Of a stretch of DNA of 9,043 nt, positions 1 to 5,373 are shown piece after piece. This DNA comes from JBGTLA01 sp041744375 (GTDB lineage Bacteria; Actinomycetota; Acidimicrobiia; Spongiisociales; ZC4RG35): the NCBI GenBank assembly GCA_041744375.1, contig JBGTLA010000093.1:1-9043 (forward strand). Direction: 5' to 3'. A program made the position numbers and the translations under genes. Position 1 is the first letter of the stretch. Every line of letters begins with the position of its first letter. The notes beneath the pieces are model-generated. The model saw nothing but the letters and a program-made list of their open reading frames with translations, searched no databases and had not been told where the DNA came from.

Positions 1-1
1 C

Positions 2-1075
2 GTCGTCGGCCTCCACGCCACCGACACGTGCAGCGTGTTCCTGGCCGTGTGGGCCCGGATGGCAGGCGTCCACATCCCCGACATCGAGGCCGCCCTCTAC
101 GACCAGCGGGTGGTGATTCGAATACTGGGCATGCGCCGCACGATGTTCGTGGTCCCCATCGGCGCCTGGGAGACCATCCACCAGAGCACAACCGCCGAGA
201 TCGCCGACCGAGAGCGTCGGCGCAGTGAGAAGTTCATAGCCGAAGCTGCCGAGGTCGACGATCCGGCGCGATGGTTCGACGCCCTCTGCCAACGAACTCT
301 TGCCACCCTGCGGGATACGGGAGGGGTCACCACCGCCGAGATCACGCCGCTCGTCGATGGCCTGGACACGCGGCTGGCGGTCGGAGTCGGTACGGCCAAC
401 GAGGCGACGATGTCCGTGGCCAGCCGGGTCCTGTTCCAGTTGGGGGCGGAGGGTCGGGCGGTGCGGGGCCGGCCCCGGGGTTCGTGGGTTTCGAGCCAAT
501 ACCGCTGGTTTTCCATCGAAGACTGGGTGGAGATCCCCGCCCACCAGGTCGACCCGGCCCAGGCACGGGTCGACCTGGTGCGCCGCTACCTGGCCGCCTT
601 CGGTCCCGCCACCGAAACCGACATGGTGTGGTGGACCGGATGGACCAAGACCAACGTGGGGGTGGCGCTGGCGGCGCTCGGCGTCGAGGCGGTGCGAGTC
701 GACGACGGCGTGGCATACGCCCTCGACCCCGACGACGCCGACGAGCCGGTCGAGCCCTGGGTTGCTCTGTTGCCTGGCCTTGATCCCACCACGATGGGCT
801 GGAAGGAGCGGGCTTGGTACCTCGGTGATCACGGACCGGCCCTGTTCGACCGTAACGGAAACGCCGGTCCCACCGTGTGGGCGAACGGGAAGGTCGTGGG
901 AGGGTGGGCCCAGGTAGCGGGTGGTGAGGTGGTGTGGCAACTGCTGGAGGATGTGGGGTCGGAAGCGGAAGCCAACATCGAGGAGCGGGCCGGCGCCCTC
1001 ACGACCTGGCTGGGCGGGAAGGTCGTCATGCCCCGGTTCCCCTCCCCGCTGCAGAGAGAGCTCGCCTCCCGCTGA
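2..1075 (+). CDS. Winged-helix DNA-binding protein, HTH_42 (AlkZ/YcaQ-like) superfamily, 5'-truncated
   Basis: The open frame runs back to the left edge without a stop, so the true start lies outside. GTG at 35 and ATG at 59 are internal codons, because the family-typical stretch VVGLHATD lies just upstream of them at 2-25. The visible part is 357 residues; from memory of the family, about 30-40 N-terminal residues are missing. The conserved C-terminal block with LLPGLDPTTMGWKER, then LFDRNGNAGPTVW and GGWAQ, is diagnostic of the HTH_42 superfamily, which includes the DNA glycosylases AlkZ and YcaQ that excise alkylated bases and unhook crosslinks. At the position where those enzymes carry a Q-x-Q or Q-x-D active-site motif, this protein has H-A-T, so glycosylase activity is uncertain. 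It may be a non-catalytic or divergent DNA-binding relative. Its 3' end is 16 bases from the convergent transporter gene. The family call is confident; the function is not. Confidence 0.85.
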   Translation, partial: VVGLHATDTCSVFLAVWARMAGVHIPDIEAALYDQRVVIRILGMRRTMFVVPIGAWETIHQSTTAEIADRERRRSEKFIAEAAEVDDPARWFDALCQRTLATLRDTGGVTTAEITPLVDGLDTRLAVGVGTANEATMSVASRVLFQLGAEGRAVRGRPRGSWVSSQYRWFSIEDWVEIPAHQVDPAQARVDLVRRYLAAFGPATETDMVWWTGWTKTNVGVALAALGVEAVRVDDGVAYALDPDDADEPVEPWVALLPGLDPTTMGWKERAWYLGDHGPALFDRNGNAGPTVWANGKVVGGWAQVAGGEVVWQLLEDVGSEAEANIEERAGALTTWLGGKVVMPRFPSPLQRELASR

Positions 1076-1091
1076 CGGCCCCGGCGATCCC

Positions 1092-2006
1092 TCAGATCTC
1101 GCGGCGCGAGGCGAGGAAGGCGCCGGCGATGACCAAAGCCACCCCGATCACGGCCAGCAAGGCCACCCGCTCATCGCGGAAGATGACCCCGAGGACGAGG
1201 GCTACGACGGGGATGACATATGTGATGATCGATGCTCGCGTGGGCCCCACGCTTCCTGCCAGGGTGGCCATGAGCACGAAGCCGAGCCCGGTCCCGAAGA
1301 CCCCCACCGCCACCGTGGCTGCCAACGACGACCACGCGAACTGTGACGATGGCAGACCGGCGAGACCGTAGGGAAGGACGAGAGCTGCTGCCACCCAATG
1401 CGCACGAGCCAACACGGTGAGCGACCCGTACTTCTGCTGGAGGGGGGCGACGAGGTTGATGGCCACGGCATAACAGATGGTGGCGCCGAGGACGAGGGCC
1501 ACTCCGATGCCCGCCGTGCGGTCGGATTCAGCCGAGGGGAGAGCGATGGCGGCGATTCCGGCGAAGCCGATCGCCAGGCCCAAGATCTGTCGAGACCGGG
1601 GCAGCTCCCGGAGCAGGGCCACCGAGACGAGCACCGTGAACATCGGCATGGCGCCGTTGAGCATCCCCGCCACGGCAGAGTCGATCCACTGCTGGGCTAT
1701 CGGGAAGAACGACATCGGCAGGGCCAGCCACACCACGCCGAGGACGAAGACGCGGGGCCAGTCGGACCGTTCGATCGGGTTGTGCCGAGCGCGGGGGAGC
1801 GTCGCCAGGGTGACGGCGCCGAAACCGAGCCTCAGAGCCGTGACCAGGCCGGGGTGGAAATGATCGAGCCCGATGGCCATGAACAGGAAGGAAGATCCCC
1901 AGATGAGGGACAGGGACACGAACAGGCCCCAATCGCCCAGGCTGAAAGCCCCCCGATTGGTGCCGTGGCTGGTGGAGAGCAGCCGCGTCTGCGGCCCGCT
2001 CACCAT
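1092..2006 (-). CDS. EamA/DMT-superfamily transporter
   Basis: A 304-residue polytopic membrane protein, probably with ten transmembrane helices in two repeated EamA domains (about residues 26-155 and 165-300). Visible family marks are the first helix with LIWGSSF, the LRLGFGA segment after it, hydrophobic repeats throughout, and a short basic tail (ASRREI). Known members export or import amino acids, nucleotide-sugar-like compounds or other small metabolites across the cytoplasmic membrane; the substrate cannot be read from sequence. The ATG at 2006 overlaps the end of the upstream PNPOx-like gene by 7 bases. The next codon, GTG at 2003, would give a classic 4-base GTGA overlap. No clear Shine-Dalgarno precedes either start, so translation is probably coupled to the gene upstream. 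It shares the operon with the flavoprotein and is probably under the divergent MocR regulator, which hints at a B6-related or amine substrate (inference). Confidence 0.92.
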   Translation of the reverse strand: MVSGPQTRLLSTSHGTNRGAFSLGDWGLFVSLSLIWGSSFLFMAIGLDHFHPGLVTALRLGFGAVTLATLPRARHNPIERSDWPRVFVLGVVWLALPMSFFPIAQQWIDSAVAGMLNGAMPMFTVLVSVALLRELPRSRQILGLAIGFAGIAAIALPSAESDRTAGIGVALVLGATICYAVAINLVAPLQQKYGSLTVLARAHWVAAALVLPYGLAGLPSSQFAWSSLAATVAVGVFGTGLGFVLMATLAGSVGPTRASIITYVIPVVALVLGVIFRDERVALLAVIGVALVIAGAFLASRREI

Positions 2007-2641
2007 CTCAGAGCCGTCACATGGGGGGGAGGCGCCGGTTGGGGAGTCGAGGGGTCGGGGACGGGAGCACCGAAGAGAGTTGTGACCGGTATCACACCTG
2101 CCCAGACCTCCGAGAGGTAGTCGTCTTCGTCGTCGACGGGAGGACCTGTGCGGATCTTGGCGGAAGCCTCGTCGAGGGGGAGGGCGATCACGAGTGTGCC
2201 GGCCACTTCCTTTCGTGTCATGGCGCGTAGGTGTTGGCGCCGTTCGGGAACGTGGCGGTCCATGAAGTCATCGAGGGCCAGTCGCTTCTCCTCACCGGTC
2301 ACCGAACGGGCTACGCCGTAGACGACCACGGATCGATAGTTGGCGGAGTGGTGGAACGCTGAACGCGCCAAAACCAGCCCGTCGACGATGGTGACGGTCA
2401 AGCAGAGCTCGGTTCCCGCCTTGGCGGCGCGCAGCAATGCCGACGCCGGAGACCCGTGGAAGAGGACCTCTCGGCCCCGTCGCACGTAGAGCGTGGGGAT
2501 CACCGCCGGGCGGTTGTCCCGCAGAAAACCGACATGGGCGATTCGGCCCGCGTCGAGGATCTGATCGATCACCGTCGGATCGTGGCTGCCTCGCTGCGGG
2601 AGGCGGGCGAGGGTGGTGAGGGGGGAGGGGTTGGTGGTCAT
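2000..2641 (-). CDS. Pyridoxamine 5'-phosphate oxidase-like FMN-binding split-barrel protein
   Basis: A 213-residue cytoplasmic protein of the Pyridox_ox_2 (NimA-like) flavin split-barrel family. It has the expected N-terminal RLPQRGSHD (residues 13-21) and the first barrel strands with AHVGFLRDNRPAVIPTLYVR (35-54). Next come GSPAS (63-67), the DGLVLARSAFHHSANYRSV block (87-105) that normally contributes to the flavin site, and ALPLDEASAKIRTGPP (153-168), a hallmark of the family. The last 20 residues are Pro-rich and probably disordered. Members bind FMN or F420-like flavins; some reduce nitro compounds, but most have no proven substrate, so the label should not be read as proof of vitamin B6 synthesis. 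The ATG at 2641 is the first codon of the conserved region's natural N-terminus; no good Shine-Dalgarno is visible. It is the first gene of a two-gene operon with the transporter, and it is divergent from a PLP-binding MocR regulator. Confidence 0.92.
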   Translation of the reverse strand: MTTNPSPLTTLARLPQRGSHDPTVIDQILDAGRIAHVGFLRDNRPAVIPTLYVRRGREVLFHGSPASALLRAAKAGTELCLTVTIVDGLVLARSAFHHSANYRSVVVYGVARSVTGEEKRLALDDFMDRHVPERRQHLRAMTRKEVAGTLVIALPLDEASAKIRTGPPVDDEDDYLSEVWAGVIPVTTLFGAPVPDPSTPQPAPPPHVTALRW

Positions 2642-2669
2642 GCAGTGTCAAGGGTGGTAGCGGAGTGCA

Positions 2670-2720
2670 TCCACAGTATTGCTGCGAACAGTATGTATTG
2701 CTACAATAGAAGCAATGTGT
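2670..2720. promoter_or_regulatory. Candidate MocR operator: direct and inverted repeats between divergent genes
   Basis: This short AT-rich island holds several repeats. ACAGTAT occurs at 2673-2679 and 2688-2694 (15-base shift). TATTGCT occurs at 2677-2683 and 2696-2702 (19-base shift). AGCAAT at 2711-2716 is the inverted copy of ATTGCT at 2697-2702. MocR-family regulators commonly bind direct repeats plus an inverted element over their own promoter. The repeats overlap the promoter elements of the plus-strand gene and lie 30-75 bases upstream of the minus-strand operon start, so one site could control both directions. The repeats are directly visible; the identity of the binding protein is inferred. 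Confidence 0.6.
2679..2707 (+). promoter_or_regulatory. Sigma-70-type promoter of the MocR gene
   Basis: The -35 element is TTGCTG (2679-2684) and the -10 element TACAAT (2702-2707), with a 17-base spacer. This is close to the vegetative actinobacterial consensus. Transcription would start near 2714-2716, giving a leader of about 25 bases to the ATG at 2741. The elements overlap the repeated ATTGCT motifs, which fits autoregulation. Confidence 0.6.
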
Positions 2721-2740
2721 CGCTTCAAACTATACCAGCC

Positions 2741-4033
2741 ATGAGGGTGGCTTCGGCTGCACACCTGGCGTGGGAACTGGAGCGACGGATCGTGTCGGGG
2801 GAGCTGGCGGCGGGCCGTCGCCTCGATCCTGTGCGCACCGCCGCCGAACAACTCGGCCTGGCCCCGAACACGGTCGCCAGCGCCTACCGGGCACTCGCCG
2901 ATCGGGGTCTCGTGGTGGCGCGTGGTCGTGCCGGCACTTTCGTCGATGACGCCGGCCATTTCCCCCGGCGTCGAGAGCCACTGGTGCCCGAGGGAGCTGT
3001 CGACTTGACCACGGGATGTCCCGATCCGGCTCTCTTGCCAGATCTGGGCCCCCCTCTAGCCGAACTCGGGGGCTCGACGGCCACCTATGGTGACCCGACC
3101 ATGGACCCTGCTCTCGAGTCGGCAGCCGTGTCGGCCCTGGCAACGGAGGGCGTGACGACCGATCACCTGGCTGTGGCGAGCGGTGCCGTGGACGGGATGG
3201 AGCGCGCCCTGGCTACCTGTCTCCGCCCCGGCGACTCGGTAGCGGTGGAAGACCCCGGGTGGTTCGGAGTCTCCGACCTCATCGGGGCAATGGGAGCCCT
3301 CCCCCTCCCCGTCGAGACCGACCCTTCCGGTGTCGTCCCTGGGGCGCTGGCGGAGGTAGTCGGCCGGGTGGCGGCGGTGGTTCTCACCCCTCGGGCGCAC
3401 AATCCGACAGGTGCCGTGGTCACCCCCGAACGGGCGGGAAGCTTGCGCGAGGTGCTGGCGACTGCCCCCCACATCCTCGTTGTCGAAGACGACCACATGG
3501 GCCCGGTGGGCGGTGGTTCTCTGGCGACCGTGACGTCGGGCCTGCCCAGGTGGGTGCACGTCCGCTCGTTTTCGAAGTCCTTGGGGCCGGATCTGAGACT
3601 GGCGATGGTGGCGGGGGATTGGGCCACGATCGGGCGGCTGGCCGGCCGTCAGCTCGTGGGGCCCGGGTGGGTCAGTCACATCCTGCAGCGAACCGTGGCC
3701 CATCTCCTCATGTCCGAGGGCACACGCACCTTGATGGAACAGGCCACCGCGGCATATGGAGAGCGACGCCGGCTCATGCTCGAAGCTCTGGCTGGGCACG
3801 GAATCGCAGCCTCGGGCCGTTCCGGGCTCAACGTATGGGTACCGGTCGACGACGAGGAGGCAGCCGTTCGTGCAGCGCTCGAGGCCGGGTACGCCGTCCG
3901 CCCCGGTCAGCCGTTTCGATACAGAGCCGAACCGGCGGTTCGCATCACCATCGCCGAAATCGATGCAGTGCAAGCCGACGAATTGGCCGCCGCGTTGGCC
4001 AGGCCCCCAGGAGTCGCGGCGCGTTTGGTGTGA
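2741..4033 (+). CDS. MocR-family transcriptional regulator (GntR winged helix-turn-helix + fold-type I aminotransferase domain)
   Basis: A 430-residue fusion. Residues 5-68 form a GntR-type winged helix (LAWELERRIVSGEL, then LAPNTVASAYRALADRGLV and a GRAGTFV wing). From about residue 85 follows a fold-type I aminotransferase domain. It keeps the PLP-site residues: HNPTG (220-224), VVEDDH with Asp250/251, the Schiff-base lysine K279 in SFSKSLGPDLRL, and Arg401 in VRITIA, the usual carboxylate-binding arginine. MocR proteins such as PdxR and GabR use PLP or a PLP-amino acid adduct as effector and usually control an adjacent or divergent gene. The open frame extends upstream into the opposite gene. 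I chose ATG 2741 because the promoter lies just upstream and the codons before it (ATA, ACT, CTT) are atypical here. GTG 2717 is an alternative, possibly leaderless, start. No Shine-Dalgarno is visible. The likely target is the divergent flavoprotein/transporter operon. Confidence 0.93.
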   Translation: MRVASAAHLAWELERRIVSGELAAGRRLDPVRTAAEQLGLAPNTVASAYRALADRGLVVARGRAGTFVDDAGHFPRRREPLVPEGAVDLTTGCPDPALLPDLGPPLAELGGSTATYGDPTMDPALESAAVSALATEGVTTDHLAVASGAVDGMERALATCLRPGDSVAVEDPGWFGVSDLIGAMGALPLPVETDPSGVVPGALAEVVGRVAAVVLTPRAHNPTGAVVTPERAGSLREVLATAPHILVVEDDHMGPVGGGSLATVTSGLPRWVHVRSFSKSLGPDLRLAMVAGDWATIGRLAGRQLVGPGWVSHILQRTVAHLLMSEGTRTLMEQATAAYGERRRLMLEALAGHGIAASGRSGLNVWVPVDDEEAAVRAALEAGYAVRPGQPFRYRAEPAVRITIAEIDAVQADELAAALARPPGVAARLV

Positions 4034-5017
4034 TCACTCACTGCGGGCAGAACGCGTCATGAGATCGAGCAACGCTTCTCCGGGGTGGGCGCCTTCGTAC
4101 AGAACCCGGCCCACCTGGTAGGCAATCGGCATTTCGACCCCGTGGCGTTCCGCCAGTTCCATCACGGCGCGCGTCGACTTGACACCCTCGGCCACCATGT
4201 TCATCTCGGAGATGATCTCGTCCAGCTCCTTTCCCTCTGCCAGGGCCCGGCCGACCTGATGGTTACGACTGTGAGGCGACACGCACGTGGCGATGAGGTC
4301 GCCCATTCCTGCCAGGCCGGCGAATGTCGTCTCGCTGCCGCCCATGGCGACCCCGAGTCGGGTCAACTCGGCCAGGGCTCTGGTGATGAGCGTTGCTCGG
4401 GTATTGTCGCCGAATCCCATACCGGCCGAGATGCCAGAGGCGATCGCCATCACGTTCTTGAGGGCACCGGCTGTTTCGCACCCCACCAGGTCCGGGTTGG
4501 TGTACACCCGAAAGGTCGGGCCCATGACCAACTCTTGGACGCGGGCGGCTGTGGCGAGATCGGACATCGCCACCACCGCCGCGGCCGGCCAGCCGGCCAC
4601 CACTTCGCCCGCCAGGTTCGGTCCGGTGAGGACGCCCGTCAGTGACGGATCGTGATCGGGGAGGACGTCGGCCACCACCTCGGTCATGCGTCGCAACGTC
4701 CCCTGCTCGATGCCCTTGGTCAGCGAGATGATGGGCTGATCAGAGGCGAGAGGGAGGGCGGCGAGCACCTCTCGGAAGCCGTGGGAAGGGACCGCCATGA
4801 AGACGACGTCACACGCCGCCGCCTGGGTCAGCTCGGAGGTGGATTCGAGACTTTCGGGAAGTGCCACTCCGGGCAGGTAGTCGGGGTTCTCGCCTGAGCG
4901 GTTGATCGCCTCGGCGAGATCCGGGCGGCGCGCCCACAGGAGGGTGGGAGTGCGAGACGCAACGAGGGATGCCACCGCCGTGCCCCAGGAGCCGGCACCG
5001 ATCACTGCCACACGCAT
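4034..5017 (-). CDS. gpsA: NAD(P)+ glycerol-3-phosphate dehydrogenase
   Basis: A 327-residue cytoplasmic enzyme that reduces dihydroxyacetone phosphate to sn-glycerol 3-phosphate, the backbone for phospholipid synthesis. The N-terminal Rossmann fold carries GAGSWG (residues 7-12). Further family blocks are SLTKGIEQGT with Lys101, TGPNLAGEV (131-139), GALKNVMAIASGISAGMG with the catalytic Lys187, DNTRATLITR (204-213), and AGMGDLIATC with SRNHQVG (236-256). Length and motif order are normal. I chose ATG 5017 because GpsA proteins begin a few residues before the dinucleotide-binding loop. An in-frame ATG at 5113 would add 32 unrelated residues encoded across a hairpin and is not credible. GTG 5026 would add only three residues. 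No strong Shine-Dalgarno is seen. The stop abuts the stop of the MocR gene, so the two transcripts converge with no spacer. Confidence 0.97.
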   Translation of the reverse strand: MRVAVIGAGSWGTAVASLVASRTPTLLWARRPDLAEAINRSGENPDYLPGVALPESLESTSELTQAAACDVVFMAVPSHGFREVLAALPLASDQPIISLTKGIEQGTLRRMTEVVADVLPDHDPSLTGVLTGPNLAGEVVAGWPAAAVVAMSDLATAARVQELVMGPTFRVYTNPDLVGCETAGALKNVMAIASGISAGMGFGDNTRATLITRALAELTRLGVAMGGSETTFAGLAGMGDLIATCVSPHSRNHQVGRALAEGKELDEIISEMNMVAEGVKSTRAVMELAERHGVEMPIAYQVGRVLYEGAHPGEALLDLMTRSARSE

Positions 5018-5060
5018 GTCGTTCACATTACGGATGTCGCCGGCCATGCTCCACCAGAGG

Positions 5061-5098
5061 AAAAAGGTGGGGCCCCGGCAAGGGGGAACCGGGGCCCC
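5061..5098 (-). terminator. Rho-independent-type hairpin upstream of gpsA (possible attenuator)
   Basis: GGGGCCCCGG (5069-5078) and CCGGGGCCCC (5089-5098) form a perfect 10-bp stem with a 10-base loop. Read on the minus strand, the stem is followed by ACC and then TTTTT (5065-5061), as in an intrinsic terminator. On the plus strand only a TTT follows a few bases later, so minus is the better orientation. No minus-strand gene lies immediately upstream, so the structure would end a short leader transcript before gpsA. It could act as an attenuator, insulate gpsA from antisense transcription of the gcvP leader, or end a small RNA. Confidence 0.55.
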
Positions 5099-5105
5099 GT
5101 GGGTT

Positions 5106-5120
5106 TCCTTCATGGAAGGA
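5106..5120. repeat. Short perfect hairpin upstream of the terminator-like stem
   Basis: TCCTTC (5106-5111) and GAAGGA (5115-5120) pair across a 3-base loop. On the minus strand this hairpin comes just before the large GC stem at 5069-5098, and would be part of the same leader RNA if transcription starts near 5126. Confidence 0.4.
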
Positions 5121-5132
5121 GCCCCCCTCCAC

Positions 5133-5138
5133 TTTATA
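5133..5138 (-). promoter_or_regulatory. Possible -10 element for a gpsA leader transcript
   Basis: On the minus strand the sequence reads TATAAA, in a small AT-rich patch inside otherwise very GC-rich DNA. A start about 7 bases downstream (near 5126) would make a leader that begins with a G-run and contains both hairpins before gpsA. The region 17 bases upstream (TGAATC on the minus strand) is a poor -35 match, so this is tentative. Confidence 0.3.
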
Positions 5139-5146
5139 CACTTCAC

Positions 5147-5161
5147 TGAATCCTGGATTCA
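5147..5161. promoter_or_regulatory. Perfect 15-bp palindrome, candidate operator
   Basis: TGAATCC and GGATTCA are perfect inverted 7-base arms around a single T. The palindrome lies between the candidate gpsA leader promoter and the gcvP riboswitch leader, where a dimeric repressor or activator could affect either gene. No matching known regulator motif is claimed. Confidence 0.35.
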
Positions 5162-5206
5162 CCGGGGCGCGGGGTCGAGCTTGGGACGATCGCACCCTGG
5201 GCCGGT

Positions 5207-5212
5207 TACCAT
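5207..5212 (+). promoter_or_regulatory. Candidate -10 element for the riboswitch-gcvP transcript
   Basis: TACCAT fits the TANNAT pattern and would place the transcription start near 5219, just before the first riboswitch helix. TTGGGA at 5181-5186 is the nearest -35-like hexamer but sits 20 bases away, which is too long for a good promoter. The position is attractive; the -35 match is weak. Confidence 0.35.
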
Positions 5213-5221
5213 CCGATGTGC

Positions 5222-5360
5222 CGGCGATGTCGGACGGGAGAGTTCCCGAACCGAGGTTCGGGCGCCGAAGGGGCAACGCATGAACGCGGAAACTCTCAGG
5301 CAACCGGGACCGTCCGACGGAGGCGCCGCTGGAGGCTACGACAGCGGTGACAGCGTCACC
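5222..5360 (+). ncRNA. Glycine riboswitch (single aptamer) with downstream expression platform
   Basis: The aptamer spans 5229-5318. P1 is a perfect 9-bp helix of GTCGGACGG (5229-5237) with CCGTCCGAC (5310-5318). Inside it are GGAGAG (5237-5242), the P2 hairpin CCCGAA/TTCGGG (5245-5250 with 5257-5262), the conserved CGCCGAAGGGGCAA (5263-5276), and ACTCTCAGGCAA (5292-5303). These are the hallmark bases of the glycine riboswitch. CGGCG before P1 (5222-5226) can pair with CGCCG after it (5324-5328), like the leader-linker helix known for this class. There is no second full aptamer. The stem CCGCTG/CAGCGG (5326-5331 with 5342-5347) could be the 'ghost' partner of a type-1 singlet. A hairpin GGTGAC/GTCACC (5346-5351 with 5355-5360) shares two bases with that stem and ends 4 bases before the Shine-Dalgarno. 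No U-tract follows, so glycine probably acts on translation, typically switching expression on. Confidence 0.93.
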
Positions 5361-5364
5361 GTAC

Positions 5365-5369
5365 GGAGG
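5365..5369 (+). promoter_or_regulatory. gcvP: Shine-Dalgarno site of gcvP
   Basis: GGAGG lies 4 bases before the ATG at 5374 and decides this start over the in-frame GTG at 5347, which would fall inside the riboswitch's downstream hairpin. Its closeness to that hairpin supports translational control by the riboswitch. Confidence 0.8.
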
Positions 5370-5373
5370 TTCC

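Noticed and set aside
2456..2740. N-terminal extension of the MocR frame back to 2456
   Set aside because: It would overlap the opposite-strand PNPOx-like gene and run through the promoter and repeats. The winged helix starts right after ATG 2741, and the codons before it are atypical.
5018..5146. Extended gpsA start at 5113 or 5146, including a leader with a tandem Trp (FFLWW) run suggestive of an attenuator peptide
   Set aside because: The extension is in frame with gpsA with no stop, spans the 10-bp terminator-like stem, and places the dinucleotide-binding loop far from the N-terminus, unlike the family. The Trp pair is probably chance.
5319..5373. Second glycine aptamer making a tandem riboswitch
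   Set aside because: The segment lacks the conserved CCGAAGG and CTCTCAGGCAA blocks and is too short. It fits an expression platform or ghost helix instead.
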